Source: Lepas anatifera (taxonomy: Eukaryota > Arthropoda > Thecostraca > Lepadidae). From it: DNA of 64,000 nt. Shown here in pieces: positions 48,248-58,311 of this stretch. The position numbers and the translations under genes were made by a program. Every line of letters starts with the position of its first letter. Position 1 is the first letter of the stretch. The notes below the pieces were generated by a model. It saw only the letters and a list, made by a program, of their open reading frames with translations. It did no database searches and was not told the DNA's origin. The DNA lies in assembly GCA_034440635.1 (NCBI GenBank), contig JAOTON010001526.1:4101001-4165000 (forward strand), in the 5' to 3' direction.

Positions 48248-51200
48248 CAGAGAGACAGAGAGAAGACAGAGACAGAGACCGGACGGACAGAGACGAGACA
48301 GACAAAGGGAGAGGAGAAGAGAAGAGAAAAAGAAGAGAGAGAGAGAGTTTTTGCTTTTTTTCTTGTGATAATGATGCTTCAGATCACAGGAAAAAAGATT
48401 AAGAACAGATAGATGATCAGTGCAACCCAATTCCAATGAGAAGCTTTCCAGTGTGATGCTTCCAGCGGTCGCACCGCTACGAAGAATTTTGGAACCGCAT
48501 CCGCTATTTTTTAATCACGAAACCGTCATCCATCACGATACTTAACACGCGCATTGACGGGGGGCGGGTACCCGCCAACCCCCTCGGGTTTTTCGGGAAC
48601 AGCAGAAAAACGGCGGCGCGTAGCGCCGCCATACTTGGCATACCTTTTCCCTCATCATTTTTACAACTTCTGTGAAAATTTTAAGGTTAGATCATCTCAG
48701 GTCGGGTCACCAGTACAGGTCAAGTGACCCGACCTGAAAAAAGTTTAAGATAGCATAAGTCGGAGCAAGGCGAACTTATCCGATTGAAACTCATATCACA
48801 TAATGGCCCCACCGAGTTCTCTAAAATATGTTCCGGTATTTTTGATATCGATGACCTAAGGTCAGGTACGAAGCATGACCTCTCCATTGGAAATACATGG
48901 GAAAAACGTTTTTTACGGAATAACTCAGTAACGGAGAATGATAGAGCATTTATTTTAGCTGCATTAGACTCGCCTGGGCTTTGCGGTTCTAATGATATGC
49001 ATTTTATATAATTTGACCCTGACCTGACCTCAGGTCAGGTCAAATCCTTGATTTGACCTAGCAAGGTCAGATTTTATATCACTCGATTCGGCTTGCTGAG
49101 AGGATTCATATAGTTCAAGTTGTTTTGCTCTATCTTTACTTGTTCAGATGAAATGACCGAAAAACTGAATTTACATGTTATCCCTATGACGGCATCTTTT
49201 GACCTCTCGTGACCTTAAATGTGACCTGACAAAAAATGGTTCAAATGTTTTCGATGGAGAAGTGGACGGGCAGCCCAACACCGTTTACCGTTTTTCGCTA
49301 CCTACCGTGGTTCTCGAGATCTTAGGGGGCGGGTACCCGCCCCCCGTCAATGCGAAGGTGGCTCAGACCCCCGTCAATGCGCGTTTTAAACGCTACCCCA
49401 AACATGATTTCATTGCTGTTTGTAAATAAATGTTGCACAAAACTTCTCCTCATCTGTAAATGAAAAACAAATTAAGTTATTTTTAAAGATATACAAGTAA
49501 AGACACAAAAACACACCCGTGCAACCTCCTTTTGTTTTCCTGATGGATAAAACATTTACTTCAATATCCACCTGCTAATTTTTTGGGCGGCAGTCCCCAA
49601 CAGGCCATCGATGGCGGTCTTGAAATTGGATACCACTACTCCAGTACATCTCTGTCAGAAAACCGCTATCGCTAGTCCGCTACTATTCGGAGGGTCGGCA
49701 TGTAGCCGAGTAGCACACCACCAGACTCTGGCAATTGCGCATAGTGACAGCATGCCGCACCGGGATGGGTCTCGAACGCTCGATAAACAGAGGAGCTTGG
49801 AAGCACCCTCGTGATTTCGAGAAAAAACGAAAATAACATTTCAGGACGCGCTGCAAAACTATGAAGTTGGTTTTCACAGCTTAGTTTGGTGGGCAGGGTA
49901 GGCCGTGAAATCATTCTAGTAGAATATATGGAACAATCCATACGATGGAAAATAATCGCAAACAGTAACGACCCAGGCCATGGAGAATTATCGTAAACAG
50001 AAGCAATCCAGGCGATGAGGAATTATCGTAAACAAAAAAACCACTTCAGAAGGAGGACGACTCACCACAGCCGGAGCTCCAATGCAACATATTCTCATGT
50101 GAGGTTTGTACCATTACTGTCATATCAAGATTCAGTAGCCCGAGTGTCCAGGAAGGTTTACATAAAATGGACAGAAGCTGACATTGAAATGAAATGGGGC
50201 CCACGGAAAACAATTCAGCAGCTTTTTTGGTCCATCGATAGGTACCGTCGCCAATTCTTTGCAAATTGGAAGGGCCCGTGCAGAGTCAAATTAATCTCAG
50301 CTCAGGGAATACGACGGGCCTCGAAACCCATATCAGCCACGTGGGAAGGCGCGTACTAACCACATCAATTCCCCCCCCCGCCAAATAAGTCCAAGCCTGA
50401 CAAGTTTGTACTTACATTCTCACTGTCTGACTCCGAGCCACTGCCGGCGCCACTGCACTCCTCATCGCTGTCCACCACAGACTTCCTCTCCTCGTCTCCC
50501 GACCCCATCCGACTCCCACTCTTCGAGCGACTCCTGCTTCTGCTCCCACTCTTCGAGCGACTCCTGCTTCTGCTCCCACTCTTCGAGCGACTCCTGCTTC
50601 TGCTCCCACTCTTCGAGCGACTCCTGCTTCTGCTCCCACTCTTCGAGCGACTCCTGCTTCTGCTCCCACTCTTCGAGCGACTCCTGCTTCTGCTCCCACT
50701 CTTCGAGCGACTCCTGCTTCTGCTCCCACTCTTCGAGCGACTCCTGCTTCTGCTCCCACTCTTCGAGCGACTCCTGCTTCTGCTCCCACTCTTCGAGCGA
50801 CTCCTGCTTCTGCTCCCACTCCTGGACCGGCTTCTGCTTCTGGCCCTGCTGCCGGATTTGCTCCTGCTACGGGAACGAGAGCCGCTGTCGGCGTCACTCC
50901 CTGGCTTACTGCCCTCGTTGTCAAGACGGCCTTGCCTGCCAGTTTTTCTTCCTGCTTGGGATCCTGCACTACTGGTTCTGCTGCCAGGCCTGCTTCCGGT
51001 CTTCGAACCGGCACTGCTGGCTCTGCTTTCCGCCTTAGAGCCGGCACTACTGGCTCTGCTTCCCGCCTTGGAGCCGGCACTGCTGGCTCTACTTCCCGCC
51101 TTGGAGCCGGCACTGCTGGCTCTGCTGCCCGCCTTGGAGCCGGCACTGCTGGCTCTGCTTCCCGCCTTGGAGCCGGCACTGCTGTCTCTGCTGCCCGCCT

Positions 51201-51712
51201 TGGAGCCGGCACTGCTGGCTCTGCTGCCCGCCTTGGAGCCGGCACTGCTGGCTCTGCTGCCACTCCTACCAGCGCTGCTGTCGCTTCTGCTGCGGCTATG
51301 ACTCCGGCTGTTGGACGCTGCAGAGCCAGGCGAACCGCTTCTGAAAGGAAAACCATAAAATCAATAACAACGGGCCAAACGTGTTGCCGAAACTCCGCAT
51401 ATGACCACTATGCGACCACTACTGGTCGAGAAAGTGGTGTAACCCCCGGCTGGTTCTGGCTTTATCTATATTTGCCCCCTCGACTCGATGGAGGTTTGGA
51501 CATAGACTCAGTCTGTCTGGGTGGGCTGACCTGATGCTGCGCCGGGAGCGGCTGCTAGTGGCCGACATCGGGGACTTCATCTCCACGTCAGGCTGCTCCC
51601 GCTCCTCCTCCATCTCGGCATCAGACGGCGCGAACGCCTCGTCTCCACTGTCCGCCTCCCGGCTGCGGCACAAACGTGCATATCCACTCATAGGGTGACA
51701 GCGTTCAAGCAT
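37324..51712 (-). CDS. IWS1: IWS1/Spn1 transcription elongation factor, six exons
   Basis: IWS1 binds Spt6 on elongating RNA polymerase II and links it to mRNA processing and export. Exons in transcript order: 51712-51531, 51340-50416, 48174-48022, 39039-38803, 38450-38238 and 37824-37324. All have GT-AG borders and compatible phases (2, then 0), and join to 736 residues. The last three carry the conserved TFIIS-N-like core: [13 protein letters not shown] helix, [43 protein letters not shown], and the tail [16 protein letters not shown]...VRPKW...[10 protein letters not shown]. The N-terminal half is acidic and Ser-rich (SDSDGED, ESDSEN) and holds two peptide repeats. The first exon could instead begin at an acceptor at 51662 with an upstream start, so the 5' end is uncertain. 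Intron 3 (39040-48021) is almost filled by nested transposons. The sequence at 39000-39050 uses a weak acceptor (gtgtgcggcag). Confidence 0.9.
37825..38237 (-). other. IWS1 intron 5
   Basis: The donor ACG|GTAGGC and acceptor CTTCCTCAG|TTCC keep frame and join LLQT to FPMPDQQLL. No other content was recognised. Confidence 0.75.
38451..38802 (-). other. IWS1 intron 4
   Basis: Donor GCCGAG|GTGGGT and acceptor CTCTGCAG|GATGACC join MREAAE to DDRALNQ. No other content was recognised. Confidence 0.75.
39580..40417. mobile_element. AGGTCA-rich TTAA-site MITE, copy 1
   Basis: 838 bp, starting CACGCGAATTGACGGGGG and ending CCCCCGTCAATGCGCGTG, flanked by TTAA (39576-39579) and TTCA (40418-40421). The homologous arm at about 47690-47700 reads straight through this point, confirming the insertion. 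About 12 AGGTCA hexamers (either strand) lie between 39740 and 40235, including TCAAGGTCA near 39948. Confidence 0.9.
40765..41006 (-). pseudogene. Transposase-like C-terminal relic, left arm
   Basis: The minus frame reads [20 protein letters not shown], then [15 protein letters not shown] and [10 protein letters not shown], ending at a stop at 40765. It resembles the [16 protein letters not shown]...VVEKSRKR end of the hAT-type ORF at 42365-44745, so it is a relic of a related family. The hAT element inserted just upstream in this gene's sense. The right-arm copy is at 47115-47348. Confidence 0.65.
41007..45887 (+). mobile_element. hAT-type DNA transposon, near full length, decayed
   Basis: 4881 bp, ends TAGGGTGCATCAAACGCCCC and GGGGCGTTTGATGCACCCTA with a few internal differences. 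Perfect 8-bp TSD GTGGACAT at 40999-41006 and 45888-45895. The right arm of the surrounding inverted repeat (near 47105) contains the unoccupied site with a single GTGGACAT, which proves the boundaries. TAGGG fits the YARNG rule for hAT ends. Subterminal regions repeat a short phrase like gccaccTAGCGGtc (near 41127, 41297, 41465, and inverted near 45595 and 45745), possible transposase-binding sites. It encodes a broken transposase. Confidence 0.92.
42365..44745 (+). pseudogene. hAT-like transposase, one frameshift and one stop
   Basis: The coding region opens with ATG at 42365, just after a good splice acceptor (ttccttcctgcag, ending 42347), so a 5' leader intron is likely. Frame 1 runs to 43618. 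The family motif [10 protein letters not shown], containing the first acidic catalytic-type residue, lies in another frame starting by about 43540, so a frameshift is placed near 43540-43552. Frame 2 continues through [11 protein letters not shown] and [12 protein letters not shown] to an in-frame TAG at 44449-44451, after which the same frame is open to 44745 ([16 protein letters not shown]). C-terminal AERG-type ends and an RWM block recur in an invertebrate hAT-like family I know only by pattern. With two disablements this copy is probably inactive. Confidence 0.8.
45999..46409 (-). pseudogene. Transposase-like internal relic, left arm
   Basis: A minus-strand frame of 136 codons with [20 protein letters not shown], then [20 protein letters not shown] and SEKKEEVA. 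It corresponds in position and style to the VYGLWWM...[19 protein letters not shown] region of the hAT-like transposase. It was once continuous with 40765-41006 before the hAT insertion. A mirrored copy lies at 46774-47004 on the other strand. Confidence 0.65.
46405..46605 (+). repeat. Centre of the inverted repeat, two direct copies
   Basis: The spacer between the arms consists of two diverged direct copies of about 93 bp, each containing aacgaat...ttcatggttc...cgccagatt...tatactacct (starting near 46420 and 46523). Confidence 0.7.
46774..47348 (+). pseudogene. Transposase-like relic, right arm
   Basis: Mirror copy of the left-arm relic: [20 protein letters not shown] from about 46820, ending in a stop near 47002, then, after frame breaks, [13 protein letters not shown]...[10 protein letters not shown] to a stop at 47346-47348. 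It preserves the junction where the hAT element entered the other arm. Confidence 0.65.
48201..48352 (+). repeat. (AG)n-rich simple repeat upstream of an IWS1 acceptor
   Basis: Perfect (GA)n at 48201-48238, then imperfect agacagag/gagaagag repeats to about 48352. On the transcribed (minus) strand this is a (CT)n tract ending about 26 bases before the acceptor of the IWS1 exon 48174-48022, so it occupies the polypyrimidine-tract position. Confidence 0.9.
48546..49385. mobile_element. AGGTCA-rich TTAA-site MITE, copy 2 (inverted)
   Basis: 840 bp, starting CACGCGCATTGACGGGGGG, flanked by TTAA at 48542-48545 and 49386-49389. It is the reverse complement of the copy at 39580 over most of its length. 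The right end has an extra partial duplicate of the terminus (cgtcaatgcgaaggtggctcagacccc). It lies in IWS1 intron 2. Confidence 0.9.
49390..50415 (-). other. Rest of IWS1 intron 2
   Basis: No gene was recognised. The ORF at 50015-50359 shows no family resemblance. Near 49930-50035 the phrase aattatcgtaaacag is repeated about three times. The intron's donor is GAGAAT|GTAAGT. Confidence 0.5.
50521..50820 (-). repeat. IWS1: Ten identical 30-bp repeats coding [10 protein letters not shown] in IWS1
   Basis: Ten perfect tandem copies of a 30-bp unit inside the long IWS1 exon. On the coding strand each gives the decapeptide [10 protein letters not shown], in frame with the rest of the exon. No base differs between copies, which points to very recent expansion or gene conversion (or assembly effects). 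Confidence 0.95.
51004..51266 (-). repeat. IWS1: 33-bp repeats coding an 11-residue Ser/Ala/Gly/Lys unit in IWS1
   Basis: About eight imperfect 33-bp copies that read [11 protein letters not shown] on the coding strand, in frame with the 30-bp repeats. Differences are mostly single substitutions. Confidence 0.88.
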
Positions 51713-52170
51713 GGTGGCATTCTAGTTTTGCTTCATATCATGAGAAGGCATTGACCTCTTGTCAAACAAACAAATGCTGTCCCTATGCGAAGAAAATTCA
51801 GTACAGTGACAAAACACTTGCTACAATTGGGGAAGAATTTGAGCGGCCCTTATGGACTGGTTGCCGGCCGGAAAAATGCATAATTTTCTTGAATTATATG
51901 AAACAAAATGCCCTCTAATCAAATTTTCAGTTAGTTACAGTTCGAAATAACAATGAAATACATATATATTGAAAAGGCCTTTAAACTTTGCTACTGATCA
52001 CGTGACCAAATACCGGGCGCTGATTGATGTGACGTCACATGCCATACTCGCGGAGCGGCCGCAGTACTTGAAGATGAAACGGCATGGAGAAGTTGGATTA
52101 ATTTACTCTATTCCGAAGCTGTGTGAAGATCGGAGACAGAGGCAGAACAAATGGACTACAGAGCTCAAAC
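51713..52170. other. Upstream of the recognised IWS1 exons
   Basis: Contains either the IWS1 promoter or an earlier intron. No further coding exon could be identified. A gtgacgtcac palindrome-like motif, as in CRE sites, lies near 52029-52036 (gatgtgacgtcacatg). Confidence 0.4.
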
Positions 52171-53065
52171 TAGTGGCGGATCCAGGACTTCATTTCGGGG
52201 GGTGGAGGGCTAAGGGCTTAGCTTCCCTCGCCGTTGCCTGTGAACAGCCTTCAGCTATGCGTTTTGGTACTATAGACACTCGAGGGGAGAGTGTCTATAG
52301 GGCTTATTTCGGGGGGGCGGGACTTGAGCCCAGTGGCGTAGCCGGAGTCCGCGGATCCCCCTTGCATGGGCTGACCTTATGCACTGCAAAGCACGAACAT
52401 TGATCTCAGGGGCCCCGAGGTTGGTCTCTTCAGGGAAAGGGGCTTCCAAGCCTGGTCTCCGGGAGTCCGCCAACTTGGTCTCAGGGGGCCCAGAGCATCT
52501 GTACCTAGGGGCTCCGGAGTATAGGTCTCAGCCCCCCCCCCCTGATCACTGGTCTCGGGGGGAGGCGAATATTCATCTGGGGAGGGGGGCACCAATATAG
52601 TGGGACTCCTGAGCCAAACAAGAGCTTGGTCTAAGATGGCCCCTGAGCTTGGTCTAAGTTGGGCCCCGAGCTTGGTCTCAGATGGGTCCCGAGCTTGGTA
52701 TCAGGAAGCCCCCAAGCTTAGTATCAGGGGCCCCAATGCTTGGTCTCAGGGGATCCCCGAGCCTGGTCTCAGCCCCCCCCCCCTCCCCGAGGATCGGTAT
52801 CGAGGGGCTCCTGTGTATTGGTCACGGGGCTTCCGAGTATTAACCTCGATGACCCCCGAACATCAGTATCGAGGGATTCTTGCGCGAAGCAGGAAACCCA
52901 AGCTTGGTCTCAAGGGCCCCTCGAGCTTGGTCTGGGGCCTACAAGCTTGGTCTCGAGCATCGGTCTTGGAGGCCCCCCGATGGTCTTCGGACCTACTTTG
53001 CCGGGTCCTGACTACGCCATTGCTTGAGCCAGTGGTGGGTCCAGCAATTCATTTGAGGGGGGAGG
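52171..53065. repeat. hAT-like MITE ends enclosing a GGTCTCAGGGGCCCC-type array
   Basis: The left end is AGTGGCGGATCCAGGACTTC near 52173. A further GTGGCG/GGTGGGTCC end lies near 53030. From 52395 to 53000 units of about 22-30 bp repeat gagcttggtctcaggggcccc with heavy variation. A perfect 12-bp hairpin (CTATAGACACTC / GAGTGTCTATAG) lies at 52270-52300. ORFs crossing this region are repeat products. Confidence 0.65.
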
Positions 53066-54331
53066 GCTCGAGGCTCCCTTACCATTGCCTCGGAACTTTC
53101 ATACTTTTTCATTTCAACTCATTTCATAGCCGACACGGATCCTTGTTCAAACGTCTCTTCGAAAGGCTTTTGATTGGTGTTTAATGGTTACTAACTAACC
53201 ATTGGTTAGGGGTGGGCATATTCGAAACAATATCGAGAGGCACTACCTGAAAATAAATAGCAAAATTTACCTGTGTATTTTAGCCCTCTCAAAGGCCGGT
53301 TGAACTGCCTTGAACCAAGCAGAAGTTTTTGAAACGAAAAAAAGAGAAAATTCGAAGTTTGTTTTACCACTTTTAGCACTGTTTCGACGTTTCATTCGAG
53401 GCGTTCGGGCACCCACATATATAATTTCACACTCCTGGTGCCTTGTATAATCATGGAAGAATAACAATACACTGAGATCACTTCAACACTGACACTGACT
53501 TTGTTCTGCATTATTTAAGCGAAATAATTTATACCAGTATTTTTATTACCTTTGCATTGGACATTCGCCATGCCTAAATTTGCGACCATTCACCCAGCAT
53601 CCATAAAAGAAAGTCTACTTGCACAGCACGACACTGTTTGATTCAAACATAGGTATACGAAACTCGAACCTCTCTTCCTTTGTTTGTAGACATTTCATGA
53701 ACAGTGCTGAATGTCTTATTTACCGCTGGTATTCTATGAAATTGTTTATTTCCACAATCGCATTGGGGAACAGACTTTGGAGCTGTCTGGCAACATTGGC
53801 CATGCTTGATTGTGGAATGTAAAAGAACTTAATCGTACTGAAAAATGTATGCGTACGAAAAGCATGTGCGACTTTGGCATCACGTATTTGATCTTTCACG
53901 AGACTTTTTAAGCCATCGTGATATGTTACCGGTTTGGCCGTGCTCTCGAAATAGTCGCAGGCGCCCTTGCTGTGAGACGTAGTGAAAAAGATTCATTTAC
54001 ATAATTGAATTTTGCTTCGATTAACTTTGCATTGGAATAAAACCTTTATATGGCTTTAAAATCGTATGCATGGTGGCACCGTTTGATGACGTTAAACATA
54101 TGTTTGCATTGTGCAACACAGCTCTCCGTCAGGAGATTTACATTCCTCAGTCATTTCTCTCGCTTTCATGCCCCAGGCATAAGTTCTGAAAAAAAACACA
54201 CGAGCCATCGCAGCGCTGTGTTTGGAGCCGTCTGATATCACACAGGCCGTGGCCAACTGTTGGTTATTCTCCTGTAAACCCCGTGGCCTAACTGTTGGTT
54301 ATCTCTGCTGTCCTGTAAACCATGTAGAATG
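53066..54331. other. Unassigned AT-rich sequence
   Basis: No gene was recognised. Near 54240-54320 the phrase ctgttggttat...ctcctgtaaacc occurs twice. Confidence 0.4.
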
Positions 54332-55755
54332 GACAGTGCACTGGGAGCGACGCCGCTAAATAGCCAGTTTTAATATCTACAGACAATGTTACGTACAATC
54401 ATTTGATCGGGTTACCTTTGAGGTCGCTCAAGGTCAAAGTAATCTTTACAGGAACACAGTGGAAATCTAAATTTTGTGGCATAATATCTGACAGCGCAGA
54501 GCCGTAGGAAAATTTTCATCACCATTGGAATGCTCTTGTCGAGCCTGATCGGATTATTTATCTTATAATTTTGTGTAGTTAAATTTCAAAACTGACCTGC
54601 TTTGCTCTAGAGCCAGGCTTAGATCTGTATGGTAATAAGAATATAAATCAAACTGTAGTGGCAAGTCAGACCCGAAAACGTAAAAAATAAAACCTCCATC
54701 GTAATTCTCAACATTTCTCAATTCTTGCAAATTATCAAAATTTACCAATTGCTCCATGCATTTCTAATGGAAAGATCGTGACCCTGACCTTGTCCCATGT
54801 TATCGATATGGAAATCCTGGTGCGAACAATTATATTTATCGGTGACCTCACAATGTGATGTGAATCTAAGCACGAGAGGGGGGCCTCCGTTTCGGTGTAA
54901 AAACGCCATCGTGCCTACTTTAACAGTTAATGTTGATCTTACTGATGCACCTCCAAAGTTTTTTCGACGTTAGGTATCTTGACCTGGGTTGGCGGTCTGA
55001 CCTGATATGACCCAGACCTAAAAAAGTTCCAGAAGCTGCAAGAATGTCGGGTTAGAGGTAGATGAAGTACAGTGGAGCTATACGATGGCGTTTGTTTTTA
55101 CTACCTGTGGAAACCTGGGGAGGCGGCTTACTCCCCCTCTCGTGTGGGTGCGTGTTAATTTTCATAAACTCTGTCACGTGCACGATGCAAATTTCGTAAA
55201 AACAATGCAATGTCATTGCAAGGAACCAATTCCAAAAGCAATCGATTTGTTTGCGGTGTAAAACATAAGGCTGTACTACAGCAGTGGTCAAAAACCGTCT
55301 GCATACCTATCGTAAGTGCTAACAATTTGGAATTCATAGCAAGAACGCATTTTTATTTCTCATCAATGAAGCAAAATTTTTGAGGTGTCTAAAATCTATA
55401 TCAACTGTCAAAACGTCACAAAAGGTCACTGATAGGTCACAAGAGAAAATTTCAACTTAATTAAATCCAACGATTTTCAAATTTTAATTTTTTCTTCAAA
55501 ATAATGTATGGTTCAAGACGAGTTCAATGGCATACAAAACTTGTTTATCGGGCAATGCGTGTTTGAGTTATGAAGCATCAAAGAAGATTCTACAAGATGA
55601 CCTCCCGAAAATGCCTCGGGCTATAACTCGATCACCTTTGGTCGGAGGGGGCTAAGATTCTCACAGTCCCGTTCTTGGTCCAAAACTACCCTGGAGACAA
55701 AGTTTCAGATTTTTTTGGTGGTGTCAAGCCTTGGTCGATCTGTCCTGGAATCTCC
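54332..55755. mobile_element. Partial fold-back element, relative of 6924-9347
   Basis: Reverse-complement similarity to about 6924-8310 of the fold-back element: for example 54335-54365 (cactgggag...gccgctaaatagccagtt) and 55075-55330. The outer end TGTCCTGGAATCTCCC matches TGTCCTGGAATGCCCC. One arm and the centre are present; the second arm is missing. It contains several TGACCT/AGGTCA motifs (54445, 54785, 54980, 55430). Confidence 0.78.
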
Positions 55756-56450
55756 CTATCAACCATCAGGCCAGGCGGCGTGGCGTCGGTGGTGGCTGGA
55801 GCTGGCGCGGCGAGTAAGGGGTGGGTATCCACTTTTTCAAATGTGACTTCTCCGCAAATGGTAAACCCTAGAACAAACGAAAATCTTCACATTGGGTTTT
55901 GTAGCATGCTCTATGTCCTGGCTATGTTCACATCTGATGATAAAGGTGTCAGTTTCCATCGAGCAAAGCGCGCCTGATGAGCAGACTTGATTTTTTCGGA
56001 TTTCAATTTAATTTTATTTGGCTTTTTCCGGCCTGAAAGTTCTTATTAATCTCGAAACATACCTCACATCTCACATGCACTCTATTAACCCTCAAGACTA
56101 TGTAATGCAATTTGTTTAACTCCTCAAATATGAATGGACATACCAGCCTAATATAGTAGGACAGCGTGGCCGGCGCAGGGCCGCAGTTTTGAACCACTTG
56201 CGGCACTGTTCGCCGGGCTGCACAACATAGAATCGCCCCCCCCCGAACCACTCACCTGCGCTGCTCTTCTCCATTGGAAGCCAGTTCCTCTCCTACAGTT
56301 CTGCTTCCTCCAGACATAGTGACCGAAATTCCCTGGAGTTTAGTCATCAACTGTGGAGGGCAGACTGCTCTCATCATCTTTTCCTTTCCAGCACATGCTT
56401 AGAAATACGTCAAAGAAGGCATTACTAGCGGCAAATGAAGCGGATGAGTT
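55756..56450. other. Unassigned sequence before the retroelement relic
   Basis: No gene was recognised. Confidence 0.35.
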
Positions 56451-56479
56451 GAGGCCACAGCTGTGCTTCTCGGTATGGA

Positions 56480-57024
56480 ACCACAATTGTATGGATCCCC
56501 AGCCACTGCAGTATACCGGGCAACGAGAGGGCTGACCAGCAGGCCAGACGAGCCCTTAACTAAGAACACGTCGAGGATATGGATGTGCACTTGTCTGAAT
56601 TTGGGTGCATGTTGAAAAAATACATGAATAATTGTACCCTAAATCAGTGGCAAGGGACAAACAGACGGACTAATCTCAAATTCATAAAAAAGAATCAGGA
56701 GATTGGAGTTCGTCAAATAGAAGCGATAGACGAGAGGAAATCGTGTCAGCTAGGCTACGCGTGGGACACACCAAGTCAACACATGGTTTCATAATGGATA
56801 GAGACACACCACCTGTATGCGACCTGTGCGACGTTCGGATAGATGTGGAACATATCATTGTAGCATGCCCCAAATTCCAGGTCGAATGGGGGAACCCGCT
56901 GTCGATCTGCAGACAGCGCAATACTCCACTGTCTCTGGGAACTTGGCTTAGAGACAAATATTATTATTTGCTCCACCATGTTGTGCCTTTTCTGAAAGAT
57001 ATAGATTTTTACCATAAAATGTAA
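56480..57024 (+). pseudogene. 5'-truncated non-LTR retrotransposon, RNase H and C-terminal end
   Basis: Near 56490-56560 one frame reads WIPSHCSIPGNERADQQARR, the catalytic-end motif of retrotransposon RNase H. Another frame at 56743-57024 has LRVGHTKSTHGFIMDRDTPP followed by a CX2CX7HX4C knuckle (CDLCDVRIDVEHIIVAC) and a stop. These are typical of Jockey/I-group ends. At least one frameshift separates the two parts, and no reverse transcriptase was seen upstream. Confidence 0.8.
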
Positions 57025-57027
57025 ACT

Positions 57028-58311
57028 GGGCCCCGTTTCATAAAAGTTGCAGAAATGCGACGTGTTTTACACCACACTCATCTGCATAGTTGCGCCGTAA
57101 TCAGAATCACGTTTCATAGAGAGCTGAAACATTCACGCAAAAGCGGCGTAGATATGAAATGTAGCGCGAATTGCGTCCAATTCCAGAATGGAATTACCCC
57201 TTCCAAATATATACATTGCTGCTTTATTGATATAAAAAGGGCTTATATATTTTTTATCAATTAGTTGAAAGACATTAATGGATTCATTTGCTCCTAATCG
57301 ATTATTAACTTTCTCATGAACTTTTTTAAAATACTGCTCAAGAAGGCCCACTAATAGCAGACGCAATAAATATACGACGCATTTTTTGGGCAACAACCTC
57401 TTCTTGCGGTTTGCTTGCCGTGAACGGTTAGCTACCGTGTTGTTGAGGTGCAAGTGTAATCTAATGGAACTCAAGTGTGTCTAGTAGCCGTGAGTGAACT
57501 GGGAAAGTCTTGCCAACCTGATCATTTCGTGAAACTGGGAAAGGAATAGTGAGTCAACACCCCATTGAGATACCAGTACCTAGGTACCTATATCATCATT
57601 TTCGCCAGAGCAGGAGGCCTCGGTGGAGATACTTGGATTCACTTGGATTTTGTTGGTTACAGCCACACAAAATTGAATTTTCAGCATCAGATGGTTCCAG
57701 GTAACCGTGTCAGTGTCAGCCTATCTTGGGGCACCGTACTCCCCAGACTGTAAAATACAAATCACGGCAGAAAGTCAAAGTAACAAATCAATGTTCGCTT
57801 TCCTGTGAATTTGTGTCAACAGCTATCATGATTTGTTCCCAATCCAAATGGCCATATAACTCTAGATATCAGCTCACTTTGACATGAATAACTCCCATTT
57901 AAAACTTATGCAAGGAAGAACTTAAACACCCTGAAGTTTATTTTGCATTCTTGATCCTTTTAGTCCTTCACAATAATAGTTTTACCTGGCATTCAAAATT
58001 TCAGAAGAAATCATATATTTTTCGTGTTTTGCATCATGAGCTGATAAAAAATATGCTGCTACTTCTAGCGTAGCTTTTCAGGAGTGTTTTACACATTCAA
58101 CGTACATGCTGTCTGCTATATGAAACAATATTGGGAATATCCTACGCTGCATTCCAGTACAGCGTAGTTTAGAGTACCGTAACTTCGTAAGTAGTTGTAT
58201 TTTACGCTGCATTTATAAGAAACACGATTGTGGTGTATTATTCACATTCTACGCTGCATTATGCTACTTCTATCTATCAGCGTAAATTACACCTTTTATG
58301 AAATGGGGCCC
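57028..58311. mobile_element. GGGCCCCGTTTCATAAAAG-ended element
   Basis: 1284 bp between GGGCCCCGTTTCATAAAAG (57028-57046) and CTTTTATGAAATGGGGCCC (58293-58311). The two termini match except for one base. No transposase ORF was recognised inside. It starts 4 bases after the stop of the retrotransposon relic. A second, similar phrase (gggccctggtttcgtaac) overlaps the right end. No TSD was identified. Confidence 0.75.

Noticed and set aside
47991..48436. Arg/Glu-rich and Ser/Leu-rich ORFs
   Set aside because: Generated by the (AG)n microsatellite next to an IWS1 exon.
50412..51356. 314-codon minus-strand ORF rich in Ala/Pro/Val
   Set aside because: It is an alternative frame of the IWS1 repeat exon; the Arg/Ser frame is the one that joins conserved exons in phase.
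50406..51534. Plus-strand Ser/Cys- and Leu-rich ORFs
   Set aside because: Complement-strand shadows of the IWS1 coding repeats.
52600..53184. 194-codon plus ORF
   Set aside because: It spans the GGTCTC-type array and has no recognisable domain.
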